Assembly (NCBI GenBank): GCA_038045265.1
Contig: JBBSYL010000008.1
Location: 1 to 43,087 of the forward strand
Direction: 5' to 3'
Origin: SICV01 sp038045265
GTDB lineage: Archaea; Nanobdellota; Nanobdellia; Pacearchaeales; GW2011-AR1
DNA: 43,087 nt
How positions within the stretch are numbered: the first letter of the stretch is position 1; every line of letters starts with the position of its first letter. Below, in pieces: positions 15,840-23,921 of the stretch. The notes under the pieces were generated by a model, which saw only the letters and a program-made list of their open reading frames with translations, was not told where the DNA came from and searched no databases. The position numbers and the translations under genes are program-made.

Positions 15840-16400
15840 CTATTTCCCACATCTTTCAATACTTTTCTTCAAGCTTTCACTGCTCTTTAAACCATTTTCA
15901 AGCATCTTATAATCTCCATTTTCGCATATAAGCACAATAGGGTTTGAAAGATAATTCACTATCTGTATGTCAAACTCTTCAACCAAGTCTCTTGTAAGAA
16001 AAATTGGAGAAATAACATAATACCAATTGTATCCATTTCTTTCAAGATGGTCTTCAACGCTCAATTTATTCTCATTAGGATCAGAATTTATCGATATAGT
16101 AATGAATTTATCCCCAATTTCATTATACAATTTTCTTATTTCGTCCTGTTGTTTATTGCACGATGGGCACCATACAGAAAAACTTTCCAGTACAACTGTT
16201 CTGTTCTCAAACTGTCCAATTGTGATATTTAATCCTGTTCTTACATCCTGCAGACTTATATTTGCCCAGCTCTTTCCCCCAATATTTCCCCTATGTTCTC
16301 CCTTCTGTCCTATAATAGAAATATTACCAGCATAAACAACATAAGCCACAATAGCAATTACAATAATGACAGCAACACTCCTCGCCCCCTTATTATCCAT
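15840..16400 (-). CDS. TlpA/AhpC-like membrane-anchored thiol-disulfide oxidoreductase
   Basis: N-terminal transmembrane helix (about residues 7-24), then an extracytoplasmic thioredoxin fold with WCPSC at 77-81 preceded by VVLESFS and followed by KQQDEIRKLY, as in TlpA/ResA proteins. A cis-proline is visible in SNPIVL. The ATG at 16400 is chosen because a TATA (ATTTATAAAT) lies about 28 nt upstream. It is the second membrane-tethered thioredoxin-fold protein of the window, pointing to an active extracytoplasmic redox system. Confidence 0.85.
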   Translation of the reverse strand: MDNKGARSVAVIIVIAIVAYVVYAGNISIIGQKGEHRGNIGGKSWANISLQDVRTGLNITIGQFENRTVVLESFSVWCPSCNKQQDEIRKLYNEIGDKFITISINSDPNENKLSVEDHLERNGYNWYYVISPIFLTRDLVEEFDIQIVNYLSNPIVLICENGDYKMLENGLKSSESLKKSIERCGK

Positions 16401-16443
16401 AAAATGCACAATCAAAAACAATTTATAAATCTTCGGGAAAGAT

Positions 16444-16875
16444 TTATTCTAATACAACAAAACTTCCATTCCTTACAGTCTTCATAAAAAACTTATATTC
16501 AACGTCTCCATTTTCATCAAAACTTAATGACCCGAATACAGATTCATAATCCTTCAAATTAGTTAAGTAATCTTTAATGCATTCATTATCTTTTCCACAT
16601 TCTATAAATGCCAGTGCTGTCAATTTGAAGCCTTCATACCCTTCCGCAGAATAAGCATCTGGCTTAGCATTATATTTTGCTTCAAATTTCTTTGTGAATT
16701 TTTTTGCTTCTCCGCTTTCGGATTCAGCATTAAAGGGATAAGTATAAATTAATTCATTGGCTAGCTCACCAGCATTCCTCATCAAAACAGGATCTTCAGC
16801 AGATCTCATGCTTATAAAATCAGGATTAATTCCAAGTTCATGAGCCTGTTTTAAGATATCTGCATATTTTGTAGC
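16444..16875 (-). pseudogene. remnant of a branched-chain amino acid-type solute-binding protein (C-terminal half)
   Basis: The frame open from about 16875 reads ADILKQAHELGINPDF, then SAEDPVLMRNAGELANELIY, EAKYNAKPDAYSAEGYEG and FGSLSFDENGD. This order and spacing match the C-terminal lobe of LivJ/Peripla_BP_6 proteins. The N-terminal lobe and signal peptide are absent. Upstream the sequence passes into a protein kinase remnant in a different frame, so a deletion appears to have joined two genes. An internal ATG at 16809 could still give a 121-aa product. Confidence 0.7.
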
Positions 16876-17238
16876 AATTCTTCCAGAGAGAGCCCATTTC
16901 CATAATTTCTCTGCCCTATATCAGTTTGTAAATGTTCCTTAAGCGATTTTCCATACGCAGGCATCAAAAAATATTCTTGACTTCCCTCAAAGACAGATTG
17001 TGTAGGAACCACTCTACTAGTTGCATTAAATCTTCTCTCTTTAGCTCTTACCTCTTCCAAATTTAAACCTCTTGCTTTCATCTGTCCTTCAGCAATTTCC
17101 CCAGGATTGATCTCCTTAATTGCGAGCTCTTCCCCAGTTTGTCCGTCTATAACCTTAAACACTTTCCCCCCAGCATCCTTCTCCGAGCTTTCCCACTACC
17201 TCATACCTTCCAGCTATAACTCTTCCCCTATTATCCAT
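16851..17238 (-). pseudogene. truncated, frameshifted protein kinase N-lobe
   Basis: From an ATG at 17238 with a good TATA (ATTTATATA, about 17261-17269) the frame reads AGRYEVVGKLGEGCWG and then stops. Removing one G from the six-G run at 17166-17171 restores GEGCWGKVFKVIDG, a perfect glycine-rich loop GxGxxGxV. It continues through LAIKEI (the ATP-binding lysine) and YFLMPAYGKSLKEHL (hinge). It ends at 16851 before any HRD or DFG motif. It is therefore a eukaryotic-like Ser/Thr kinase gene broken by a +1 frameshift and a 3' deletion. Confidence 0.7.
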
Positions 17239-17373
17239 AATATTCTCTCTATAAAACCATATATAAATCTTTTCTTTATAGTTCCTAAGAAGTAGTTACA
17301 AAATATGTTATTCCATTATGCTATTTTTTCAATCAACCAAAATATATTTAAACTGCACTTCACTTAATACACC

Positions 17374-17463
17374 ATGCAAAAAGAGACTGGAAACTGGCAT
17401 ATGTATTCTTGCACTAATTTCCTAGTCTCACCTGTGTTTATTAAATGCGGATTCCGCAAGTAA
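17374..17463 (+). CDS. short frame ending in TAA, possible 5' part of an interrupted gene
   Basis: 29 codons starting MQKETGNWHMY, ending KCGFRK and TAA. A TATA (ATATATTTAAAC, centre about 17347) is 27 nt upstream of the ATG, so this is the promoter-proximal reading frame. The next gene is in the same frame with no other stop between, so the two may once have formed one 134-codon gene. Confidence 0.4.
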   Translation: MQKETGNWHMYSCTNFLVSPVFIKCGFRK

Positions 17464-17496
17464 ACTCGGACAACTAAACCCTTCTTGCGCAATCCC

Positions 17497-17778
17497 ATGA
17501 CACTTCTAATTAATAATAAAGCTCTTGAATGTTCATCAAATAAGTTATTTGGAAAATTATTGCCCAAACAACTTTTAGATCAAATAAATAAGTTCAGAGA
17601 GAGAAACAAAATAGTAGATAATGTCTGCTGTGAGCACTGTCTCAAAGCACATGCAATACATAAGGCACAGGAGATGAATCTCTCACAGCAGTTAACTAGG
17701 TCTATACTAGAGAACTTGGAGGGAAATTTAGGCCACAATGGTTACTATATGGATAAGGAGGAGCTTGTAAAGATATGA
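17497..17778 (+). CDS. small Cys-containing hypothetical protein
   Basis: About 93 aa from the ATG at 17497 (a TTG at 17485 is in the same frame). Features: CCEHC in the middle, preceded by LLPKQLLDQINKFRERN and followed by HKAQEMNLSQQLTRSILENL; mostly helical. The cysteines and histidines could bind zinc. It has no promoter of its own; the nearest TATA lies before the upstream 29-codon frame. The opposite strand also has a 67-codon frame, judged to be a shadow. Confidence 0.5.
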   Translation: MTLLINNKALECSSNKLFGKLLPKQLLDQINKFRERNKIVDNVCCEHCLKAHAIHKAQEMNLSQQLTRSILENLEGNLGHNGYYMDKEELVKI

Positions 17779-17783
17779 CTTGC

Positions 17784-17987
17784 CTAATTTGCAGTAAATG
17801 TCTTTAAAGAAGAAGAAGGAAGATGTTTACTAGCATCCAATATCTCAATTCCCAATACTTTACCATCCTTATCAAGGTCTATACTAACAGATTCATTTAG
17901 AGACACCGTTTCAACCACTTCTCCATCTGCAATGTCTTTGAAGTAAATGTAAGCAGCATCAGCTTCCTTGTCAAATTCCGTTTTCAT
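17784..17987 (-). CDS. DUF2283 family protein (putative antitoxin)
   Basis: 67 aa. The pattern DKEADAAYIYF, then GEVVETVSLNESVSIDLD and GKVLGIEILDAS is diagnostic of DUF2283, a small beta-rich family. It follows the DUF4258 gene with 2 bp between them. DUF2283 and DUF4258 genes often occur as neighbours and are suspected toxin-antitoxin partners; that role is inferred from arrangement only. Confidence 0.85.
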   Translation of the reverse strand: MKTEFDKEADAAYIYFKDIADGEVVETVSLNESVSIDLDKDGKVLGIEILDASKHLPSSSLKTFTAN

Positions 17988-17989
17988 GC

Positions 17990-18196
17990 TTACATAACAC
18001 TAATAACCTTTTTATATCTATCTTTAGAAGAATATATTACTTTAATTTTGCGATTATTATGTTTCTTTATTGCTTCAGTTTTATCTCCTTTTTGAACAGT
18101 ATAATCAGGCATCTCAATTGTTTCCTCTATTTGTCTAAAACTTATCACCCTTTGAGCCATCCTCTTTCTTGCATGATTCGTTAATACTATAGCCAC
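17990..18196 (-). CDS. DUF4258 family protein (putative toxin)
   Basis: 68 aa. LTNHARKRMAQR near the N-terminus and a C-terminal strand pair ending KVISVM match DUF4258, a small fold related to RelE/BrnT-like toxins. It is first in a two-gene operon with DUF2283. A promoter with TTTATAAC lies about 25 nt upstream. The toxin role is inferred from its partner and its fold family. Confidence 0.8.
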   Translation of the reverse strand: MAIVLTNHARKRMAQRVISFRQIEETIEMPDYTVQKGDKTEAIKKHNNRKIKVIYSSKDRYKKVISVM

Positions 18197-18227
18197 TTTA
18201 ATTTTAATTTAATCAAAGTTATAAATT

Positions 18228-20135
18228 TTACCTAAAATTTTTCTCTACAAACTTATCTCTGAACTCAGCGTACTTCGAATTGTCCTTTATTTGAGCTATT
18301 CTCCATCCTTCTTTTGCTTTTTCTACTTTTACTCTAGCCCTTGTAGATGCATGCACTCTATCGGATAATAGGATTTCCCCATTTGCACTACCTGCAAGGT
18401 TCTTTGCTGTTTGGATAGTAGTCCCAGCCGGGCTGAACCTAAATCTACCCTCACTTATTTCAACTATCAAATCGCCCTCATTTATTCCAACCCCATAATC
18501 TAGTCTCTGTTTATGTTTCTTATTATGTTCATCCAAAATCCTTTTAATCTTTGTAGCCAATGTAACAGCGTCCTGGGCATTATCTTCTTTCTTTGTCATA
18601 ATTGGAGCAAATATAGCAGTTATAGAATCTGCTGTCTGATTGGTTGTTGCTTTCATGCTTCTCGCCTCTTCAAGAATCCTCGACCTTATTGAAGCTAGCA
18701 AATTATCTTTTGTATCAGAATTAGAATTCTTTATTCTTACAGATACAATGCTCGTCTTCTGCTTTTCACCATGCACTATGCCTTGTTCATTCTTTCCATA
18801 AGAAAAAGAGCTTCTTGGAATTGTTATGCTACCCCCATCTTTTATTCTATTATAATAAAAGTAAATGGCTACAATGGCAGCCAGTAGAACAATAATCCAG
18901 ATTATGGTTTTGCCGAAAAATGAATTATTTCCATCATTATCTTTTACAGCTATACTTCTTCCAGTCAAAAATGTCTTTCCAAGATTAATCGAACTGTTGG
19001 ATTGCACAACGCTTATCTCATATTCTCCATCTGGCGCAGCCATTCTAAATTTCTTTTCTCCTCCAACATCGATGAAAACATCCCTTATCTCTTGAACATT
19101 TCCTATAGATATAGCCACTGGTTTGTTATAGGGTACATTTCCTGTATTTCTTATTATTAATGCATTTTCAACCATTTCAAAACTCGCATTTTCATTTTCA
19201 CTTAAAAGAAAAGATTTCGCACCCGCTATCTCTCCTGCCTGAGCCTCAATTATCCAAGAACCTGGAGTGGAATTTTCTAAGGTAGTGAAATTTTGATTTT
19301 CACCAGTCATAGAGATCCTATCTAATTCTACTGTTCTATCTGCCCTTGTTATTTTAACCTGCACTTCACTAGCCATTTCTTTTCCGCCCTGATCATATCC
19401 TATAACTTTATATCCAATCATCTGTCCAGGTTGTAATGAAACTTGCGTAAGAGCAACTTCAATCTTTTTTAGTATTTGCTTGACTTTTATATCTGTTTCA
19501 CTATTTCCTTCATTGATTATTCTATCAGATAAATCTTTTTCATAAGCCCTTATAATCAGTCCATAATTACCTGATTTTGCATCCTCAGGAAGAGTAGCAT
19601 TAAAAACAAATTCTCCAGAAGAAACAGGAGTTACATAATTTAATTCTAGTCCAGCTATTTTCAATTCGGCGATTCCATCTAGCTTTTTTCCATTCTTTTT
19701 TATTGCAGTTCCAAAAATCTCAATTTTTTGCCCCGGATCCACTATGCTTTTTTGTAAGTTTGTTACAACAGAGACTTCACTTGTTATTTCAAATTGTCTG
19801 CCATTAATATTTTCTCCAGCATACTCTGCTTTTATGAAGCAATTTCCTTTAAGACTTCCTATAACTGTCTTGTCAAGAAAAGTCTTTATTTCAACAACCG
19901 CCCTCCCACCAGCAATCAAATTTAATGGATTTCTATATATCTCTGCTTCCTGTGAATCACATACTAAATTAGCTTTCAGAAAATCATTACTTGCTCTCGT
20001 TTCACTGACGGTGATGGATATATTAAACTCATCCCCCAAATTATAAAGGTTTTTTGGCTGGTCTAAAGAGAGTTCAGCAGAAACAAAAGGTAGAACAACT
20101 AAAATTAATAGTAATAAAATACCTGCTTTTTTCAT
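18228..20135 (-). CDS. membrane receptor-like protein with class III nucleotidyl cyclase-like domain
   Basis: 635 aa. Signal peptide (1-20), an Ig-like/beta-sandwich extracellular region with repeated modules (about 22-395), one transmembrane helix (409-428), and a cytoplasmic domain (about 461-607). The latter resembles a class III adenylate/guanylate cyclase: DYGVGINEGDL (547-555), FSPAGTTIQTAKNL (567-580) and GEILLSDRVHAST (586-598). The two metal-binding aspartates are not evident: the first strand reads TSIVSVRIKN, and the second region is ADSITAIF. It may bind rather than cyclise nucleotides. TATA (TTTATATATG) about 25 nt upstream. Confidence 0.75.
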   Translation of the reverse strand: MKKAGILLLLILVVLPFVSAELSLDQPKNLYNLGDEFNISITVSETRASNDFLKANLVCDSQEAEIYRNPLNLIAGGRAVVEIKTFLDKTVIGSLKGNCFIKAEYAGENINGRQFEITSEVSVVTNLQKSIVDPGQKIEIFGTAIKKNGKKLDGIAELKIAGLELNYVTPVSSGEFVFNATLPEDAKSGNYGLIIRAYEKDLSDRIINEGNSETDIKVKQILKKIEVALTQVSLQPGQMIGYKVIGYDQGGKEMASEVQVKITRADRTVELDRISMTGENQNFTTLENSTPGSWIIEAQAGEIAGAKSFLLSENENASFEMVENALIIRNTGNVPYNKPVAISIGNVQEIRDVFIDVGGEKKFRMAAPDGEYEISVVQSNSSINLGKTFLTGRSIAVKDNDGNNSFFGKTIIWIIVLLAAIVAIYFYYNRIKDGGSITIPRSSFSYGKNEQGIVHGEKQKTSIVSVRIKNSNSDTKDNLLASIRSRILEEARSMKATTNQTADSITAIFAPIMTKKEDNAQDAVTLATKIKRILDEHNKKHKQRLDYGVGINEGDLIVEISEGRFRFSPAGTTIQTAKNLAGSANGEILLSDRVHASTRARVKVEKAKEGWRIAQIKDNSKYAEFRDKFVEKNFR

Positions 20136-20195
20136 CTCTACGCAAGTGATTTTTCATATATAAATCTTATTGCATTCATGTAATGCCTCTCTTTG

Positions 20196-20613
20196 TTAAA
20201 CTTTGGGAAACACGATCTCCTTTCTGATAAGACCTCTTTGAGTTAATTTATTTAATCCCTCTGCGAGGAAGTTTGCTCCAAATTGGTGTGCAAACATGGG
20301 TTCCCATTTTCATCACACCCAAGATAAACTACAACATGTGTATATCCCCCATTACCCAGATTAGCTCTTGCTTTTTCATTATATTTACTTCTAGGATAAT
20401 ACATTCCAATTATCATTCCAGGTTTTATTTTTCTTTTTTTCGCAAGTTTTTCCAACCTTTCTTCATTTAATCTCAAAGGCCCATATTTTTTCTTAGCTCC
20501 AATGCATCTGCATCTTCATAGTGCATTCCAAAAAAATCATGAGCCACTAACCTTGCGTATCTCGAACAATGTCCTGCAGGGACTTTTTCAATGCTATATC
20601 TTGGCGCCTCCAT
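20196..20613 (-). pseudogene. NlpC/P60- or CHAP-like cysteine peptidase, two frameshifts
   Basis: Reading from ATG 20613 gives MEAPRYSIEKVPAGHCSRYA (likely catalytic Cys16) up to an early stop. Adding one A in the A-run near 20490 joins KKYGPLRLNEERLEK, then GMIIGMYYPRSKYN and GYTHVVVYLG (likely catalytic His). Adding one base near 20298 joins FAHQFGANFLAEGLNKLTQR to the stop at 20196. The 418-nt span plus two bases gives 140 codons, as expected. It is a pseudogene or twice mis-sequenced. A TTG-started 74-aa middle frame (20252-20476) is what remains open. Confidence 0.7.
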
Positions 20614-20714
20614 AATGTTTTTAAAAAAAATACTTTTAAACTATATTATTATGTCACCACTAACAAGACATAACAAATAGAAAGATTTAAAAAGACAAGT
20701 TTTGTGATTTGGAT

Positions 20715-21083
20715 ATGAAAGATTACACAATTTTGGAAGGAGCAAAAAGATTTGGTGCAAACCTTGCACTAGGAGGATTGGCGTTGTTAGTTGGAGCATT
20801 ATCAAATGGATGCACAAGGCAAGCAGACCAATATAAGGCAGGAGATATTTCTCTAACATATGAAGCAAGAGTTGAAGAAGAACCAGAGCTAAAAGTTTTT
20901 CGTGAAATTATAGATGGAATGGAAGCAGATATGAGAAAAGGATATACCAATTCTACTTTAATACTCTCTAAAGATGTGAAATTGGATATAAAAAGAAGAT
21001 TAGCAGAAAACCCAAATCTCGGTCCAAGAGCATTTGAGATGTATCAGCATCAACTAACTAGATTAAAAGATTTGAATAAGTGA
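20715..21083 (+). CDS. hypothetical lipoprotein-like protein, 122 aa
   Basis: Function not recognised. The N-terminal hydrophobic segment LALGGLALLVGALSNGC ends in a Cys at a lipobox-like position, so it may be membrane-anchored. The remainder is charged and helical (MEADMRKGY, DIKRRLAENP, MYQHQLTRLKDL). The ATG at 20715 is preferred over a TTG at 20709; TATA (ATTTAAAAAG) is about 25 nt upstream. Confidence 0.65.
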   Translation: MKDYTILEGAKRFGANLALGGLALLVGALSNGCTRQADQYKAGDISLTYEARVEEEPELKVFREIIDGMEADMRKGYTNSTLILSKDVKLDIKRRLAENPNLGPRAFEMYQHQLTRLKDLNK

Positions 21084-21139
21084 TTCTTTGATCTCCTTTA
21101 AACCTGAAACTTTAAATAATACTCTTATGTAACTGCATC

Positions 21140-22885
21140 ATGCGAATTATTACATTGCACTGCGATTACATCAAATTCAAGCCTTTAAAGAAAGCACTCA
21201 AAGATGCAGAGGATTTAGTAGATAAAGAAGAAAAGACCGTAAAAGATTGTCTTGTTGTTTTAACAGCAGTTGAGAAAGGAGACTCGGATAAACAGGTTGG
21301 GGAATTAGTTAATTCTGTAGAAAAGACAGCAAACGAAGTGAAAGCAAAAAACCTAGTTCTTTATCCTTATGCACATCTCTCCTCAAATCTTGCAAATCCA
21401 ACAACAGCAAGAGAATATCTTGTTGAAGCAGAGCATACCCTAGCAAAAAAAGGTTTTAACGTGCAAAGAGCACCATTCGGATATTATAAAGAATTTGAAT
21501 TAAAATGTAAGGGACATCCTTTATCCGAATTAAGTAAAGAATTCGGACCAGCCCATGCAGGAAAAGACAAAGAAAAAGTTAAAGTTGAAGTCAAGGAAAA
21601 AGCTGGAAAAGAAGAAGTAATGATTGATCCTTCTAAATTAATGAATAAAATTTCTCCCACAAAATTAGATGCGAGCAAATTGAAAGATAATGACCACAGA
21701 ATACTTGGACAGAAACTAAACCTTTTCATGTTTAATGAGTCTTCTCCTGGAATGCCTTACTGGCTTCCAAATGGATTGATAGTATATAATGAATTGCTTA
21801 ATTTTTGGAGAGAAGAGCACAAAAAGGCAGGATATCAAGAAACAATGACTCCTTTGATAAATAAAAAAGAATTGTATGATGTTTCTGGACATTGGCATCA
21901 CTACAAAGAGAATATGTTCATCGCAGATATGGAAGAAGATGGAATATACTGTGTTAAACCAATGAACTGTCCAAATGCTATGCTTATATTCAAATCTCAG
22001 ACAAGAAGTTACAAAGATTTACCTTTAAGATTATCCGACGCCGACAGATTACACAGATATGAATTGTCTGGGGTTCTAAATGGATTATTAAGGGTCCGCT
22101 CATTCCAGCAGGATGATTCTCACAATTTCATAAGTGAAGATATGATTGGGAGCGAATATCAAGAAATATTTAAAATCTGTGAAAAATTTTATGCAATATT
22201 TAATTTAGAATATTCTTTCAGATTAGGAACTCGTCCAAGTAAATTTTTAGGAGATATAAAAACATGGGACAAAGCAGAGAAGACTTTAAAAGAAATATTA
22301 AAAAAATCTGGAAAGAAATTTATAATTGAAGAAGGAGATGGCGCGTTCTACGGACCAAAAATAGATATTCTAATGAAAGATTCTCTTGGAAGAGAATGGC
22401 AAATGGGAACCATTCAATTAGATTTTCAACTTCCCCAAAGATTTGGATTAAAATATATGGATAAAGATGGAACGGAAAAAACTCCAGTTGTTATTCATAG
22501 AGTAATATATGGTTCTTTAGAAAGATTCATAGGCATTTTATTAGAACACACAAATGGGGCACTGCCACTCTGGCTATCCCCAGTTCAAGTAAGAATAATT
22601 AACTTCACGGACAAAAATGTAAAAGCAAGTGAGAAAATAGTTGCAGAATTAAAGGAAGCAATACCAAATCTTCGTGTCGATTCAGACTTTAGAAATACAA
22701 CCGTAAATGATAAAATACGCGATTCTGAAATGATGAAAATACCTTATGCAATAGTTATAGGAGATAAAGAAGAGGAAAATAAATCATTAGCCGTAAGAAA
22801 AAGAGGAGAGAAGAAACCAGTGTTCGGAGTTAAAATAAAAGATTTCATAAAAGAATTGGAAGATAAAATAAAGCAAAGACAATAG
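21140..22885 (+). CDS. thrS: threonyl-tRNA synthetase, archaeal type
   Basis: Charges tRNA-Thr. Residues 1-140 form the archaeal N-terminal editing domain related to D-aminoacyl-tRNA deacylase (YPYAHLSSNLANPTTA). The class II catalytic core carries zinc ligands Cys277 (MNCPNAM), His328 (DDSHNF) and the His of VIHRVIYGS, and motif 3 LERFIGILLEH. The C-terminal anticodon domain begins about LSPVQVRII. At 581 aa it is slightly shorter than most archaeal ThrRS. Monocistronic, ending 35 bp before vapB. Confidence 0.95.
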   Translation: MRIITLHCDYIKFKPLKKALKDAEDLVDKEEKTVKDCLVVLTAVEKGDSDKQVGELVNSVEKTANEVKAKNLVLYPYAHLSSNLANPTTAREYLVEAEHTLAKKGFNVQRAPFGYYKEFELKCKGHPLSELSKEFGPAHAGKDKEKVKVEVKEKAGKEEVMIDPSKLMNKISPTKLDASKLKDNDHRILGQKLNLFMFNESSPGMPYWLPNGLIVYNELLNFWREEHKKAGYQETMTPLINKKELYDVSGHWHHYKENMFIADMEEDGIYCVKPMNCPNAMLIFKSQTRSYKDLPLRLSDADRLHRYELSGVLNGLLRVRSFQQDDSHNFISEDMIGSEYQEIFKICEKFYAIFNLEYSFRLGTRPSKFLGDIKTWDKAEKTLKEILKKSGKKFIIEEGDGAFYGPKIDILMKDSLGREWQMGTIQLDFQLPQRFGLKYMDKDGTEKTPVVIHRVIYGSLERFIGILLEHTNGALPLWLSPVQVRIINFTDKNVKASEKIVAELKEAIPNLRVDSDFRNTTVNDKIRDSEMMKIPYAIVIGDKEEENKSLAVRKRGEKKPVFGVKIKDFIKELEDKIKQRQ

Positions 22886-22889
22886 AAAA

Positions 22890-22916
22890 GTTTATATATT
22901 ATAATACATTATAATA
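22890..22916 (+). promoter_or_regulatory. vapBC promoter and operator palindrome
   Basis: TATA TTTATATATT (22891-22900) overlaps a perfect 20-bp palindrome TATTATAAT-AC-ATTATAATA (22897-22916), ending 3 bp before the vapB ATG. Toxin-antitoxin operons are usually autoregulated through such dyads bound by the AbrB-fold antitoxin, so this is the probable operator. Confidence 0.6.
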
Positions 22917-22919
22917 AAA

Positions 22920-23156
22920 ATGACGATAGTAAAGGCAAGGGTTAGAAATATAGGGACTTCACTCGGAGTTATTATCCCTAGTGAAATAATAAAGGAAGAG
23001 AATATAGAAGAAGGAGAAGATATAGAAATTTCAATATTAAAGAGGCAGGAAAGACTAAAAGCTTTAAGTGAATTATTTGGAATTGGGAAAGGAGCAAAGC
23101 ATAAATTTGGGAGAGATAAGACCGACAGAATAGAAAGATATGAAAATAATCCTTGA
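22920..23156 (+). CDS. VapB-type antitoxin (SpoVT/AbrB fold)
   Basis: 78 aa. The N-terminal swapped-hairpin DNA-binding domain reads VRNIGTSLGVIIPSEIIKEE, typical of AbrB/MazE antitoxins, then an acidic linker and a basic C-terminal tail that would bind the toxin. The last 17 bp overlap the PIN-domain gene. It is likely leaderless, with the TATA inside the operator palindrome. Confidence 0.9.
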   Translation: MTIVKARVRNIGTSLGVIIPSEIIKEENIEEGEDIEISILKRQERLKALSELFGIGKGAKHKFGRDKTDRIERYENNP

Positions 23157-23520
23157 TACAAGCGCACTGATAGACTTTTTTGAAGGAGGGACACGGGGAG
23201 AGAAAGTATGGAGTTTATTAAAGGATGCTGAATCTTATGTATCCATAGTTACTCTTTCTGAAATAGTGAATTGGTGCTTAAGAAATGATAAAAATGTTGA
23301 TTATATTATTAATAGGGTGAAAAAATCTTGCAAAGTTATGCCCCTTAGTGAAGAAATTTCAGTAGATGCAGGAAAAATATATACTGAGGTGAGAAAAATT
23401 AAATCTAAGTTCGGGATGATAGATTCATTAATTTACACTTCAGCAAGACTCAATAACTTAATACTCATAACTACCGACAAAGATTTTTTAGGATTAAAAG
23501 ATGTGGAAATTATCGATTAA
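23140..23520 (+). CDS. VapC-type PIN-domain ribonuclease toxin
   Basis: 126 aa. PIN fold with the expected acidic residues: D6 (ILDTSALID), E41 (LSEIV), D95 (GMIDSLIY) and D113 (TTDKDF). These coordinate Mg2+ for RNA cleavage. It overlaps the antitoxin gene, the usual arrangement of a type II toxin-antitoxin module. VapC toxins cut tRNA or rRNA; the target here is unknown. Confidence 0.92.
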   Translation: MKIILDTSALIDFFEGGTRGEKVWSLLKDAESYVSIVTLSEIVNWCLRNDKNVDYIINRVKKSCKVMPLSEEISVDAGKIYTEVRKIKSKFGMIDSLIYTSARLNNLILITTDKDFLGLKDVEIID

Positions 23521-23567
23521 CTCTAAAAAACAATAATCTTTATAAACTATTCAACAAATGCTTTTTC

Positions 23568-23912
23568 ATGTCAAATGAACCTGTTACTCCAGTTAATAGA
23601 ACAGCAAGCCCGCGTCCAAGTTGCCCATTTTATGGATTTCATAATTTTAGAGGAATGTTTACAGACTCAAAGGGAAATCAATGTGCAATTAAAAAAGAGG
23701 GATACAGGCCCTGCATAATGGATATTGCAGGCGACGCTCCTTGTTGGAAAGAGTGCATATTTTATGATGCCTCTCTTTTAGAAGAACTAGGAGATTCAGC
23801 AATTTTTCCAGATGAATTAATGCCTAAAGGAGCAGAATCTTGGTCAGGAATAAGATTTAAAGATTGGGCAGAACATATTTTAGAAGGGAAAGCATTGCCT
23901 ATTGAGGTATAA
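23568..23912 (+). CDS. Cys-rich hypothetical protein, 114 aa
   Basis: Five cysteines in CPFYGF, NQCAIKK, RPCIMD, APCWKECIFYD, with the spacing of a small metal-binding or redox motif. No membrane segment. The function is unknown; the CPFYGF...NQCA...PC pattern looks conserved-domain-like. The start is supported by TATA (CTTTATAAAC) about 25 nt upstream. Confidence 0.65.
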   Translation: MSNEPVTPVNRTASPRPSCPFYGFHNFRGMFTDSKGNQCAIKKEGYRPCIMDIAGDAPCWKECIFYDASLLEELGDSAIFPDELMPKGAESWSGIRFKDWAEHILEGKALPIEV

Positions 23913-23921
23913 AATAAAAAA

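Noticed and set aside
17364..17567. 67-codon minus-strand frame opposite the interrupted Cys-containing gene
   Set aside because: No TATA at a suitable distance; the plus strand has a promoter and a more protein-like sequence.
18865..20046. Plus-strand frames opposite the receptor-like gene
   Set aside because: Antisense shadows of a long, domain-bearing gene.
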